Shown here: positions 25,197 through 34,382 of the stretch, piece by piece | Position numbering within the stretch: position 1 is the stretch's first letter | Layout: each line of letters opens with the position of its first letter | Source of the DNA: Actinomycetota bacterium | Lineage (GTDB): Bacteria; Actinomycetota; Thermoleophilia; Gaiellales; Gaiellaceae | Assembly (NCBI GenBank): GCA_005888435.1 | Contig: VAXO01000092.1 | Location: forward strand, 1 to 41,496 | DNA: 41,496 bases | Direction: 5' to 3' | Notes under the pieces: generated by a model | Database searches by the model: none | Told to the model about the DNA's origin: nothing | What the model saw: only the letters and a program-made list of their open reading frames with translations | Made by a program: the position numbers and the translations under genes

Positions 25197-25780
25197 GCAC
25201 CCCAACGTTCCCAGTGGACGAGGTCGTCCACTGGCTTGCGTGCCTGCGTCAGGCGGCTCGTGAGCGCGTCCCAACTCGAATCGTCGGCCGCTCTGCCGAC
25301 CGTGATGCAGGAGGTGACGGCGACGTCGTCGGGAATGTTCAGCAGCTGTTTGAACGGTGCCATCGCCTCGACGAAAACACCGAAGAGACCGGCGGCGTAG
25401 CCCTCGTCGATCGCGGCGAGCAGGATCAACATTGCAGCGGCGCCGGCGTCGAAGTGCCAGTACGGCACGGGCCACTCGATCTCGCTGCCGTCGACGAGCT
25501 TGTCCGGTTTCGTGTAGCGGTCGTGGTAATCGTCCTCGCGCACGCCGACGACGATCAGCACCGGCGCGTCGCTGACCCACTGGCGACTGCCGAGAATGTC
25601 GCCGATCGCTTCGCGCGTGGCTTGTCCGGTGACGACGAGGAGGCGCTGTCCCTGGCTGAAGCCCGCGCTCGGCGCGCGCCGAACGGTCGACACGATGCGC
25701 TCGATCGCCTCACGCGGGACCGGATCCGGCGCGTACGCGCGCACCATGCGCCGGCGCGCGAGGATTTCCTTCAGCTCCAC
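25193..25780 (-). CDS. Nitroreductase-family flavoprotein
   Basis: 195-residue FMN-dependent NAD(P)H oxidoreductase of the nitroreductase superfamily. The N-terminal RRRMVRAYAPDPVPREAIERIVSTVRRAPSAGFSQGQRLLVV gives the FMN phosphate-binding arginines and the SAGFSQ loop. DAGAAAMLILLAAIDEGYAAGLFGVF is the typical central helix with the glycine-rich flavin contact. The physiological substrate (nitro compound, quinone or F420-like use) is unknown. The GTG start is 7 bases after TATTCT. Divergent from acylphosphatase, with only 19 bases between starts. Confidence 0.88.
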   Translation of the reverse strand: MELKEILARRRMVRAYAPDPVPREAIERIVSTVRRAPSAGFSQGQRLLVVTGQATREAIGDILGSRQWVSDAPVLIVVGVREDDYHDRYTKPDKLVDGSEIEWPVPYWHFDAGAAAMLILLAAIDEGYAAGLFGVFVEAMAPFKQLLNIPDDVAVTSCITVGRAADDSSWDALTSRLTQARKPVDDLVHWERWGA

Positions 25781-25787
25781 AGCGGCG

Positions 25788-25793
25788 AGAATA
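25788..25793 (-). promoter_or_regulatory. -10 element of the nitroreductase gene
   Basis: TATTCT, 7 bases before the GTG at 25780; leaderless mRNA predicted. It lies in a 19-base divergent gap that also has to serve acylphosphatase. Confidence 0.5.
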
Positions 25794-25799
25794 TGGCCT

Positions 25800-26066
25800 G
25801 TGATCCGCCGCCGCGTCGTCGTACAAGGTCAAGTCCAGGGTGTGTTCTTCCGCGACTCGGTGCGCCGGATGGCCCAGCAGCGCGGCGTCAAAGGCTGGGT
25901 GGCGAACCGGCCGGACGCGGCCGTCGAGGCGGTATTCGAAGGTGAGCCGGAAGCCGTGGAGCGCCTGGTCGATTTCTGCCGCGAGGGCCCGCGCGGCGCC
26001 CGCGTCGACTCGGTCGACGTCACAGACGAGGAGCCGGAGAACCTGACCGGCTTCGACGTGCGCTAG
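25800..26066 (+). CDS. acyP: Acylphosphatase
   Basis: Small enzyme hydrolysing carboxyl-phosphate bonds of acyl phosphates. 88 residues from GTG 25800. The active-site segment VVVQGQVQGVFFRDSVRR holds the phosphate-binding loop and catalytic arginine, and KGWVANRPDAAVEAVFEGEPEAV holds the catalytic asparagine. The family's usual VGFR is VFFR here. An out-of-frame ATG at 25793 is not the start. A GAGAAT 7 bases upstream of the GTG is a weak -10 candidate overlapping the nitroreductase promoter. Confidence 0.9.
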   Translation: MIRRRVVVQGQVQGVFFRDSVRRMAQQRGVKGWVANRPDAAVEAVFEGEPEAVERLVDFCREGPRGARVDSVDVTDEEPENLTGFDVR

Positions 26067-26139
26067 CGAACCGATGCGACGCGAGCACGCGCAGCATGCT
26101 CGAGCCGCACGGAAGGGAGCAACCGCCCAGCACCAAGAA

Positions 26140-26231
26140 GCGCGCGGGCCGAGCCCGCGCGCGTTTCCCGCGAAGCGGCGTACTCGAAAGCTGGGGTCTG
26201 ACCCGCAGGGTCAGACCCCGGGTCAGACCCC
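26140..26231. repeat. Composite intergenic element, copy B
   Basis: A 10-base-pair hairpin with a CGA loop (26140-26162) is followed by the box TTCCCGCGAA (26165-26174), then GAAAGCTGGGGTCTGACCC (26186-26204) and two further GGGTCAGACCCC units (26208-26219, 26220-26231). It ends 4 bases from the guaA stop and lies between convergent acyP and guaA. It shares order and boxes with copy A at 18822-18894 but has three palindrome units instead of one. Confidence 0.6.
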
Positions 26232-26235
26232 GGGG

Positions 26236-27756
26236 CTATTCCCACTCGATAGTCGCCGGCGGCTTCGAGCTGAGGTCGAGGGCGACGCGGTTGACGCCCG
26301 GGATCTCGTTGATGATCCGGCTCGAGATCGTCTCGAGCAGGTCGTAGGGCAGGCGCGCCCAGTCGGCTGTCATCGCGTCCTCCGACGTGACCGCACGCAG
26401 CACGATCGGGTAGGCGTAGGTGCGCTCGTCGCCCTGTACGCCGACGGAGCGGATCGCGGGCAGCACGGCGAACGACTGCCACAGGTCGCGATAGAGACCG
26501 GCTCGGCGGATCTCCTCTTGCAGGATCGCGTCGGCCACGCGCAGGATCTCGAGCCGCTCGGCGGTGACGTCGCCGATGATCCGGATCGCAAGCCCGGGGC
26601 CGGGGAACGGCTGGCGCCACACCATCCGCTCCGGCATGCCGAGCTCCTCACCGACGCGGCGTACCTCGTCCTTGAACAGTAGGCGCAGCGGCTCGACGAG
26701 CTCCATGCGCATGTCCGCCGGCAGGCCGCCGACGTTGTGATGCGACTTGATCTTCGCCGCGACCTGATCGTCGCCGCCGGACTCGATCACGTCGGAGTAC
26801 AGAGTCCCCTGCACCAGAAAGCGGACGTTGCCGAGGCTCGCCGCCTCCTCCTCGAAGACCCTGATGAACTCCTCGCCGACGATCTTCCGCTTCTGCTCGG
26901 GATCGTCGACGCCGGAGAGCCGCGAGAGGAAGCGCCCCTGCGCCTGCACGTGCACGAGCGGCACGTGGAAGTGACCGGCGAAGGTCTCGACGACCTGCTC
27001 CGCCTCGTTCTCGCGCAGCAGGCCGTGGTCGACGAAAACGCATGTCAGCTGATCGCCGACCGCCTTGTGCACGAGCAGCGCCGCAACGGCCGAATCCACT
27101 CCGCCGCTGAGGGCGCACAGGACTCGCTCGCGGCCGACCTGCGCCCGAATGCGCTCGATCTGCTCCTCGATCACCGCCGCCGGCGTCCACGCGGGCGGCG
27201 CACCGGCCACGTGGTAGAGGAAGTTCTTCAGGAGATCCTGGCCGTGCGGGGTGTGCACGACCTCCGGGTGGAATTGCACGCCGTAGAGGCTGCGCTCACG
27301 CTGCTCGAACGCCGCGACAGGCGTCGACGTCGAGACGGCGACGACGTTCGCGCCCGCCGGCGGTGCGGTGACCGTGTCGCGGTGCGACATCCACACCGTC
27401 TGCTCGTCGGGCAGGCCGGCAAAAAGCTGCGACTCGACCGCGGTCATCGCAGTCTTGCCGAACTCCGACACGCCGGTGCGCTCGACCTTCCCGCCGAGGT
27501 CGAGTGCCATCAGCTGCGCTCCGTAACAGATGCCGAGCGTCGGGATGCCGAGGTCGAACAGTCCCGGGTCGATCCGCGGCGCGCCGTCGGCGTAGACGGA
27601 TGCAGGGCCGCCGCTGAGGATCAGCGCGTGCGGGTTGCGGGCGCGCACCTGGTCGGCGGTGACACGATGGCCGACCAGCTCGGAGTAGACGCGAGCCTCT
27701 CGCACCCGCCGCGCGATCAGCTGCGCGTACTGCCCACCGAGATCCAGGACGAGCAC
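26236..27756 (-). CDS. guaA: GMP synthase (glutamine-hydrolysing)
   Basis: Converts XMP to GMP using glutamine and ATP. 506 residues. The class I amidotransferase domain has nucleophile Cys77 in GICYGAQL and His/Glu in [11 protein letters not shown]; the ATP pyrophosphatase domain has the P-loop [13 protein letters not shown]; the C-terminal dimerisation domain ends in PPATIEWE, as expected. The GTG at 27756 has a good GAGGAG site 6 bases upstream. In-frame sequence continues 40 bases back to the guaB stop without ATG, GTG or TTG, so the N-terminus is shorter than in mycobacteria. It follows guaB and is probably co-transcribed. Confidence 0.97.
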   Translation of the reverse strand: MLVLDLGGQYAQLIARRVREARVYSELVGHRVTADQVRARNPHALILSGGPASVYADGAPRIDPGLFDLGIPTLGICYGAQLMALDLGGKVERTGVSEFGKTAMTAVESQLFAGLPDEQTVWMSHRDTVTAPPAGANVVAVSTSTPVAAFEQRERSLYGVQFHPEVVHTPHGQDLLKNFLYHVAGAPPAWTPAAVIEEQIERIRAQVGRERVLCALSGGVDSAVAALLVHKAVGDQLTCVFVDHGLLRENEAEQVVETFAGHFHVPLVHVQAQGRFLSRLSGVDDPEQKRKIVGEEFIRVFEEEAASLGNVRFLVQGTLYSDVIESGGDDQVAAKIKSHHNVGGLPADMRMELVEPLRLLFKDEVRRVGEELGMPERMVWRQPFPGPGLAIRIIGDVTAERLEILRVADAILQEEIRRAGLYRDLWQSFAVLPAIRSVGVQGDERTYAYPIVLRAVTSEDAMTADWARLPYDLLETISSRIINEIPGVNRVALDLSSKPPATIEWE

Positions 27757-27796
27757 CGGGCGCTCCTCGGGGGCGCGCTCCGGAAGCGGCAGGATC

Positions 27797-29302
<1,506 letters not shown>

Positions 29303-29305
29303 TCA

Positions 29306-29311
29306 AGGATA
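29306..29311 (-). promoter_or_regulatory. -10 element of guaB-guaA
   Basis: TATCCT, 6 bases before the guaB ATG (29299). The spacing predicts a start of transcription at or within a base or two of the start codon. Confidence 0.5.
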
Positions 29312-29348
29312 CCGAGGGGTCCCGACGGCTTGGTGGTCCTTCGGTGGC

Positions 29349-30302
29349 TCAGGTCGAGACAGGCTCGAGCTCGCGGAGGTCGACCGCCTGCTGCAGGCGC
29401 CCCGCGTCGCGCGGCTCGAAGCGGCCGGCCCCGACCTCGAGCGTCGACGCGGCGCCGGCTGCGACCGCCGCGCGGAGCGACTCGTCCAGCGGCCGCTCGG
29501 CCAGGCGCGCGGCCAGGAAGGCCGCCAGGAGCACGTCGCCGGCGCCGACCCCGGACACGGGCTCGACCTGCGGCGCGATCGCGCGCAGCCGCAGGCGCTT
29601 GCGCTCCTCGCGGAAGAGGCCGAAGCTCCGCGTCTCGGAGGTAATCAGGACATTCCGCGCGCCCATCTCGGCGATCCGCTCGACCGCCATCAGGTAGTCC
29701 TCGTCGTCGCGGAATTCCTGCCCCACCAGTCCCTCCGCCTCGCGCTGGTTGGGCGTGACGAGAAACGGCTCGGCCTCGACGCCTAGGCGGAGCGGCGTTG
29801 CCTCCGAGTCGAGCACCGCGCGCACGTGCCGCCGATTCAGGTCGCGGATCGCGTCCGCGTAGAACGAGTCGTCGACGCCCCGCGGCAGCGTCCCGGAGAA
29901 GACGACCATGTCGGCCCCACGGGAGAGGTAGCTGATCTTCTCCCGCAGCATCACGAGCTCCTCGGGCTCGACGTGGGGCCCCCACTCGTTGATCTCCGTG
30001 TACGTCGCGGTCGTCGGATCGACGACCGCCGTCGACGTCCGGGACTCGTCGGCGATGCGCACGAAGTCGTTGAGGATCGCCTCGGAGGTCAGCTCCTCGA
30101 CGATCCGAGTGCCGGTCCGGCCGCCGGCCAGCCCCGTCGCCACCACGGGAACGTCGAGCCGCTTGAGCGCACGCGCGACGTTGATGCCCTTGCCGCCGGC
30201 GAGCGTGAGCCCCTGGCTCGCGCGATGACGCTGCCCGAGCTGGAAGTTCGGGACCGTGAGCGTGCGGTCTATGGCCGCGTTGAGCGTGACGGTGACGATC
30301 AC
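29349..30302 (-). CDS. fruK: 1-phosphofructokinase family sugar kinase (PfkB)
   Basis: Ribokinase-fold kinase of the FruK/LacC group, 317 residues from GTG 30302. It has TLNAAIDRTL at the N-terminus, the sugar-binding GGKGINVARAL (36-46), the lid region, NQREAEGL (about 185-192) and the catalytic Asp256 in GVGAGDVLLAAF. The closest functional guess is fructose-1-phosphate kinase; tagatose-6-phosphate or 6-phosphofructokinase activity is equally possible. No PTS permease (fruA) or FruR is adjacent, which weakens the fructose assignment. The start overlaps the dacA stop by 4 bases (GTGA). Confidence 0.85.
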   Translation of the reverse strand: MIVTVTLNAAIDRTLTVPNFQLGQRHRASQGLTLAGGKGINVARALKRLDVPVVATGLAGGRTGTRIVEELTSEAILNDFVRIADESRTSTAVVDPTTATYTEINEWGPHVEPEELVMLREKISYLSRGADMVVFSGTLPRGVDDSFYADAIRDLNRRHVRAVLDSEATPLRLGVEAEPFLVTPNQREAEGLVGQEFRDDEDYLMAVERIAEMGARNVLITSETRSFGLFREERKRLRLRAIAPQVEPVSGVGAGDVLLAAFLAARLAERPLDESLRAAVAAGAASTLEVGAGRFEPRDAGRLQQAVDLRELEPVST

Positions 30303-31420
30303 GAGAACCAGCTCCCGATGTTGTGGAACGTGCGCGACACGTAGAAGCCCACACGTCCGCCGAGGCCTGGACGCGCGATGGAGCGCTCCGCCACGAGCGC
30401 GCGCCGAGCGACGAGCCGCTTGCCGGAGTAGACACGCACCTCCCCGACGCGCTGCCCGCGCGTCACCGGCAGCGACAGCGCGGCCGGCGCGACGACCCGC
30501 TCCACGAGCGGCCTGTCGATCCGCACGGGGCCGGCGGCTCCGCGCACGGCGACGATCGGCACGTCGGCCTTCCCATAGCCGACCGTCGCTTTCAGGTACA
30601 CGCGCCGCGGTTGCACCACCCACGCCTGCCGGTAGCGCGAGACTCCCCAGCGCAGCAGCGCCGCGAGGTCGGCGTTTCGCTGTGAGCGCGTCGCGTTGCC
30701 GAGCACTGTCGTGTACAGCGTGGCGCCGTTTCGGCGCACGGCCGCGACCTCGCACCAGCCCGCCGCCGACGTGTGGCCCGTCTTGACGCCGTACAGGCCG
30801 CCGAAAACTCCGAGCAGGTCGTTCCAGGTGTGGAGCCGCCGCCCGCCCGAGATGGACGCCGTCCGCTGACGCACGACCGCACGGATACGTGGATCGCGCA
30901 TCGCCGTCTCGGCCAGCCGCGTCACGTCGAGGGCCGTCGAGTAGTGGTTGCTCGCGTCGAGGCCGTCAGGTCGCGCGAAGTGCGTCCGCGCGAGGCCGAG
31001 CGCCGTCGCTTTCGCGTTCATCATCCGCACGAACGCAGCCTCGTCGCCGTGACCGACGTAGTCGGCAAGCGCGTCCGCTGCGTCGTTCGCACTCTGGATC
31101 AGCGCGCCTTTGACGAGATCGCCGACCGTGATCCGCTCGCCCGCCCTGAGGTTGATCGTCGATTCGCCGACGTCTGCAGCCTCGCGCTGCACGCGCACGA
31201 CGTCGTTCCACCTGGTGTGGTCGAGCGCGACGATGACGGTCATCAGCTTGGTGATGCTCGCGATCGGCACTCGCGCCCACGCTCGCTTCTGCGCCAGCAC
31301 TTCCCCGGTCGCGGGGTTGACGACGAAGTACGCGCGCGACGAGACGGCGGGTGCGCCGGCATGTGCGGGAGTTGCGAAGACGAGCGCCGCAGCTGCAATG
31401 GCGAGCAGGCGAAGCCTCAC
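30299..31420 (-). CDS. dacA: D-alanyl-D-alanine carboxypeptidase (serine-type, PBP5/DacA family)
   Basis: Exported penicillin-binding protein that trims the terminal D-Ala from peptidoglycan stems (MEROPS S11). 373 residues from GTG 31420. The signal peptide RLRLLAIAAAALVFATPAHA is followed by motif SITK (Ser55-Lys58), SAN (110-112) and KTG (213-215). A C-terminal beta domain (about 270-350) and an amphipathic end (VGFYVSRTFHNIGSWFS) may attach it to the membrane. It lies next to a membrane LysM protein that could bind the same wall. The GTG follows TAGCCT by 8 bases, and that box overlaps the stop of the LysM gene. Confidence 0.93.
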   Translation of the reverse strand: MRLRLLAIAAAALVFATPAHAGAPAVSSRAYFVVNPATGEVLAQKRAWARVPIASITKLMTVIVALDHTRWNDVVRVQREAADVGESTINLRAGERITVGDLVKGALIQSANDAADALADYVGHGDEAAFVRMMNAKATALGLARTHFARPDGLDASNHYSTALDVTRLAETAMRDPRIRAVVRQRTASISGGRRLHTWNDLLGVFGGLYGVKTGHTSAAGWCEVAAVRRNGATLYTTVLGNATRSQRNADLAALLRWGVSRYRQAWVVQPRRVYLKATVGYGKADVPIVAVRGAAGPVRIDRPLVERVVAPAALSLPVTRGQRVGEVRVYSGKRLVARRALVAERSIARPGLGGRVGFYVSRTFHNIGSWFS

Positions 31421-31428
31421 GAACCTCA

Positions 31429-31434
31429 AGGCTA
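31429..31434 (-). promoter_or_regulatory. -10 element of dacA-fruK
   Basis: TAGCCT, 8 bases before the GTG at 31420. Its first bases are the TAG stop codon of the LysM gene (31432-31434), so promoter and stop share sequence. Confidence 0.45.
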
Positions 31435-31800
31435 GCCGACTCGTATGCGCTCGCCGGGCTGGAGCGCGCTGGGGTCGACGCCGGGATTGAGCGTCAGCAG
31501 CTCGTCGACCGTCGTGTTGTACTTCGAGGCGATCCCGCCGAGGGTGTCGCCGGTCTGAACCGTGTAGTACTGCGCGTTCGCGGGCGTCGTGGTGCTGACC
31601 GTCCCGGAGTCGGTGAGGGTGATCGTCGTCGTCGGTGCTGTGGTGGTCGTCTGCGTCGAGATCGTCGACGTGACGACGGATTCGGCCGGCGAGCCGTTGT
31701 CCAGACCCGCTTTTACGAGCAGCACGGCGACGGTCACGGCCAGCAGGAAGAGCGCGGGGGCGCCGTAGCGCGTCAGCTCCCGGCGCCTGCCCGGATCCAT
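31432..31800 (-). CDS. Membrane-anchored LysM domain protein
   Basis: 122-residue protein with an N-terminal cytoplasmic stub, one membrane helix (about 13-31: APALFLLAVTVAVLLVKAG), a Thr/Ser-rich linker (about 40-72) typical of extracytoplasmic spacers, and a single C-terminal LysM domain (about 78-121; YTVQTGDTLGGIASKYNTTVDELLTLNPGV). LysM binds N-acetylglucosamine polymers, so it probably tethers to peptidoglycan. There is no catalytic domain. It is located 6 bases after pyrF and just before dacA, suggesting a wall-related pair read from the pyrF transcript. Confidence 0.85.
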   Translation of the reverse strand: MDPGRRRELTRYGAPALFLLAVTVAVLLVKAGLDNGSPAESVVTSTISTQTTTTAPTTTITLTDSGTVSTTTPANAQYYTVQTGDTLGGIASKYNTTVDELLTLNPGVDPSALQPGERIRVG

Positions 31801-31806
31801 CGGTGC

Positions 31807-32715
31807 TTACCAGCCCGAGACGGACCACACGTCGCGGGCGTACTTCGACGCCTCCGCGGCGGCGGCGCTGCGCCAGTCCATCCCGGACACGCGAAACGCG
31901 TAGATGACGTTGCGGGCCACGTTGACGAGCGCGCTGGCGGGACCGCTCGTGAATGCGCGGGCGACGTCCGCCGGCGTCGCGCCCTGCGCGCCGACCCCCG
32001 GCAGGAGCAGGATCGAGCGCGGGAGCAGCCTCCGCGCCTCGCCGACCGCCCGCGGATGGGTGGCGCCGACGACTGCGCCGACGGCGGAGAGCCCGTGCTC
32101 CCCGACGAGGTCGGCGCCCCACTCGGCGACGAGCTCGGCGACCTGGTGCCACACATGGCGGCCGTCGGAGAGGACGAGGTCCTGCACCTCGCCGCCGCCG
32201 GCATTCGAGGTCTTGACGACGCAGAAGAGCCCTGCGCCGTCGCGGCGACAGGCCGCGAGAAACGGGTCGAGCGAGTCGCGACCGAGATAGGGATTCACGG
32301 TGACCGCGTCCGCGAGCGGATCCCGGCCGTCGGCGCGCTCGAGATATGCGGCCGCGTACGCTCGGGCCGTCGAGCCGATGTCACCGCGCTTTGCGTCGGC
32401 GATCACCTGGAGCCCCGCCGCACGGGCATAGGCGCAGACGTTCTCGAGTGCGCGCACGCCGTCGGAGCCGAGCGCCTCGAAGAAGGCAACCTGCGGCTTC
32501 ACCGCCACGACGTACGGCGCGACTGCGTCGACGAGGCCTCGGCAGAAGCGTGCGCACGCGTCGGCGGCCTCCGGGCGCCCCAGGTGCGCGTCCCCGCGCA
32601 GCTCGACCGGGAGGAGATCCGGACGTGGGTCGAGCCCGACGACGAGCTGCGAGCGCTTCTGCTCGACGGCCTCGGCGAGGCGGTCGGCGAAGTGCGTCGT
32701 CGCGACGGTCGCCAC
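31807..32715 (-). CDS. pyrF: Orotidine-5'-phosphate decarboxylase (type 2)
   Basis: Last step of UMP synthesis. 302 residues from GTG 32715, belonging to the longer type 2 subfamily (about 270-310 residues). The catalytic segment is VIADAKRGDIGSTARAYA, with VVGLDPRPDLLP near the N-terminus for phosphate and pyrimidine contacts, TVNPYLGRDSL and LLPGVGAQGA further on. The GTG is 7 bases after TAATCT. pyrE is upstream on the same strand, separated by the HU gene, so both final UMP steps are within 2 kb but in different transcripts. Confidence 0.95.
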   Translation of the reverse strand: MATVATTHFADRLAEAVEQKRSQLVVGLDPRPDLLPVELRGDAHLGRPEAADACARFCRGLVDAVAPYVVAVKPQVAFFEALGSDGVRALENVCAYARAAGLQVIADAKRGDIGSTARAYAAAYLERADGRDPLADAVTVNPYLGRDSLDPFLAACRRDGAGLFCVVKTSNAGGGEVQDLVLSDGRHVWHQVAELVAEWGADLVGEHGLSAVGAVVGATHPRAVGEARRLLPRSILLLPGVGAQGATPADVARAFTSGPASALVNVARNVIYAFRVSGMDWRSAAAAEASKYARDVWSVSGW

Positions 32716-32722
32716 GCTGCTC

Positions 32723-32728
32723 AGATTA
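32723..32728 (-). promoter_or_regulatory. -10 element of pyrF
   Basis: TAATCT, 7 bases before the GTG at 32715; leaderless mRNA predicted. It lies just past the HU terminator. Confidence 0.55.
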
Positions 32729-32743
32729 CTCGGGTCGAAAGAC

Positions 32744-32774
32744 AGCGAAGGCCGCCCTGAAGACGGCCTTCGCT
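32744..32774 (-). terminator. Rho-independent terminator of the HU gene
   Basis: AGCGAAGGCCG/CGGCCTTCGCT, an 11-base-pair perfect stem with a 9-base loop, 19 bases after the HU stop. Read on the minus strand it is followed by GTCTTTCG. The best terminator in the window. Confidence 0.7.
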
Positions 32775-32793
32775 CCAAGACGTGATGCGTTGG

Positions 32794-33081
32794 CTAGCCG
32801 GCCCCGCCCTTGACGGCCTGCTTGAGCTGGCTGCCTGCCGAGAACTTGGGCACTGTCGCCGCCGGGATAGTCACCTTCTGCGACGGATTGCGCGGATTCA
32901 CGCCCTGTCGCTCGGCGCGCCGCTGCGTCGTGAACTTCCCGAAGCCGGTGAACGCCACCTCTCCGCCGCCCCGCAGTGTGTCGGTGATCGAGTCGAGGAA
33001 GGCGTCGACCGCCCTCGCCGCGTCACGGCTAGAGAGGCCCGACTTGTTGGCGACCTCGTTGACGAACTCCTGTTTGGTCAA
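32794..33081 (-). CDS. hup: DNA-binding protein HU
   Basis: Nucleoid protein, 95 residues. The dimerisation helices (KQEFVNEVANKSGLSSRDAARAVDAFLDSITDTL) and the beta arm (GFGKFTTQRRAERQGVNPRNPSQKVTIPAATVPKFSAGSQLK) with the DNA-intercalating proline are complete. It is a short, tail-less HU, unlike mycobacterial HupB with its long Lys/Ala tail. The start is TTG with a strong AGGAGG site 8 bases upstream. It is one of the few leadered genes here: a TTGAGC-N17-TAGGGT promoter lies at 33121-33149 and a strong terminator follows, as suits an abundant protein. Confidence 0.96.
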   Translation of the reverse strand: MTKQEFVNEVANKSGLSSRDAARAVDAFLDSITDTLRGGGEVAFTGFGKFTTQRRAERQGVNPRNPSQKVTIPAATVPKFSAGSQLKQAVKGGAG

Positions 33082-33120
33082 GTCCCGCTCCTCCTGTCGA
33101 CGTTCGGACGACGGGGAAAG

Positions 33121-33149
33121 ACCCTAACAGTCGGGTCGGATCCGCTCAA
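33121..33149 (-). promoter_or_regulatory. Promoter of the HU gene
   Basis: TTGAGC (33149-33144), a 17-base spacer and TAGGGT (33126-33121) on the minus strand: a complete housekeeping-type promoter. The -35 overlaps the end of pyrE. A 5' leader of about 33 bases with AGGAGG is predicted. Confidence 0.6.
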
Positions 33150-33703
33150 CCATGCGGTTTTGCGGGGGTTTTCGCGGCATTCAGAACCTCGCTAGCACGG
33201 AAAATCGGAGCGAGGCGGACGCCTTGGCCGCCGAGCGCCTCCGCTCCGCCCTCCTCGCGATCGACCACACAGACCGCCGAGCGGACGACCAGACCGGCCT
33301 CTCGGAGGGCGGCGACGGCCTCGATGAGAGCGCCCCCGGACGTGACGACGTCCTCCACAAGGCACACGACGTCGCCCTCGTCGTAGGCCCCTTCGACACG
33401 GTTCGACGTCCCGTACTCCTTCGCGGCTTTCCTGACGATCACGAACGGGAGACCCGAGGCGAGCGAGCCCGCCGCGGCGAGCGCGACGGCGCCGAGCTCC
33501 GGCCCTGCGAGGCGAACGGCGTCGGGCTCGAGCTCCGCCGCCGCGGTCGCGATGCGATCGCCGAGCGCTCCGAGGATGTCCGGACGCGTCTCGAACCGGT
33601 ACTTGTCGAGGTAGTAGCGCGACCGCCGGCCCGACCGGAGCACGAAGTCGCCCTCGAGGTATGCCGCTTCGCGCAGGACGAGCTTCAGCTCGTCGTCGGT
33701 CAC
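33146..33703 (-). CDS. pyrE: Orotate phosphoribosyltransferase
   Basis: Joins orotate to PRPP to make OMP. 185 residues from GTG 33703. The PRPP motif is VCLVEDVVTSGGALIEAV, with FVIVRKAAKEYGTSNRVEG forming the flexible catalytic loop (Lys, Lys) and SGRRSRYYLDKYRFETRP near the N-terminus. The length is typical of the short OPRTase type. The GTG overlaps the TGA of the small membrane protein gene (GTGA). Its 3' end carries the -35 of the HU promoter. Confidence 0.94.
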   Translation of the reverse strand: MTDDELKLVLREAAYLEGDFVLRSGRRSRYYLDKYRFETRPDILGALGDRIATAAAELEPDAVRLAGPELGAVALAAAGSLASGLPFVIVRKAAKEYGTSNRVEGAYDEGDVVCLVEDVVTSGGALIEAVAALREAGLVVRSAVCVVDREEGGAEALGGQGVRLAPIFRASEVLNAAKTPAKPHG

Positions 33704-33906
33704 CCGCTCCGTGCCTGGCCGATGATCTGACGCGCGAGCGGGATCAGGCTTTCGGCGCCCGGGGAGCCGTTCGAGAGCGACAGCATCGACCCGTCCTCGA
33801 AGTAGAGGTCGGCACGCTCTGCGTGCGCGGCGCGGCGGCGGATGAAGGCGGCGCCGATGAACAGGCCGACGAGAATCCCGAAGAGGAGCGCGCTGCTACG
33901 ACGCAT
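33700..33906 (-). CDS. Small single-pass membrane protein, unknown function
   Basis: 68 residues, not recognised. One N-terminal membrane helix (about 6-22: ALLFGILVGLFIGAAFI), then a basic cluster RRRAAH and a soluble part containing YFEDGSMLSLSNGSPGAESLIPLARQIIGQ. It overlaps the Roadblock gene by 11 bases and pyrE by 4, so it is translated within this operon. The tight overlaps on both sides and normal codon use argue that it is real. No function can be stated. Confidence 0.7.
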   Translation of the reverse strand: MRRSSALLFGILVGLFIGAAFIRRRAAHAERADLYFEDGSMLSLSNGSPGAESLIPLARQIIGQARSG

Positions 33907-34357
33907 CCGGCTTCTTCCGCGCGCGTGACGCCGCCTTCTTCGGCGCCGGCTTGGGCTTCGGCTTCTTCGCAGCAGGCTCTGGCTCGGGCTTGGCCTTCGC
34001 CGCCGCCGGCTTCGGCCTCGCCCGCGGCTTCGGCTTCACGCTGCGAAGGGCTGACTTGAGGTCGTAGAAGACGAGCCCCACCGTCGGCTCCGGCGCAGTG
34101 GTCGCGGCGATGGTGTTCTTGCCCTCGCGCACGACGAAAACGCTTCCCTCGCCGGTGGCGATCTCGAGCTGGGTGAGGGGGGACTCACCGGTCTTCAACT
34201 CGTCCGCTGCGGCCAGCAGCTCGACCGCGGCCTTGGCGAACGGATCGCCGCCCGGCACCGTCGAGCCGACGACCTTGCCCTTGTCGTCGAAGACGACGGC
34301 TGCCTCGATCTGCGACGAGATCTCGGTCAGGTCGGAGAGCGCTTGCTGTGCATCCAT
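33896..34357 (-). CDS. Roadblock/LC7 domain protein with Lys/Pro/Ala-rich tail
   Basis: 153 residues. The first 100 form a Roadblock/LC7-like fold (ALSDLTEISSQIEAAVVFDDKGKVVGSTV ... GSVFVVREGKNTIAATTAPEPTVGLVFYDLKSAL); bacterial members usually regulate small GTPases such as MglA. The remaining 46 residues (108-153) are about one third Lys/Arg and a quarter Pro, resembling histone H1 or HupB tails. No GTPase partner gene is in the window. The ATG is 8 bases after TAGACT; the gene heads a run with a small membrane protein and pyrE. Confidence 0.8.
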   Translation of the reverse strand: MDAQQALSDLTEISSQIEAAVVFDDKGKVVGSTVPGGDPFAKAAVELLAAADELKTGESPLTQLEIATGEGSVFVVREGKNTIAATTAPEPTVGLVFYDLKSALRSVKPKPRARPKPAAAKAKPEPEPAAKKPKPKPAPKKAASRARKKPDAS

Positions 34358-34365
34358 CGGGCTTC

Positions 34366-34371
34366 AGTCTA
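34366..34371 (-). promoter_or_regulatory. -10 element of the Roadblock-pyrE operon
   Basis: TAGACT, 8 bases before the ATG at 34357. It shares its TA with the -10 of the divergent YihY gene. Confidence 0.55.
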
Positions 34372-34375
34372 GGGT
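34370..34375 (+). promoter_or_regulatory. -10 element of the YihY/BrkB-family gene
   Basis: TAGGGT, 7 bases before the GTG at 34383. It shares TA (34370-34371) with the oppositely directed TAGACT. Confidence 0.55.
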
Positions 34376-34382
34376 CCGGCCC

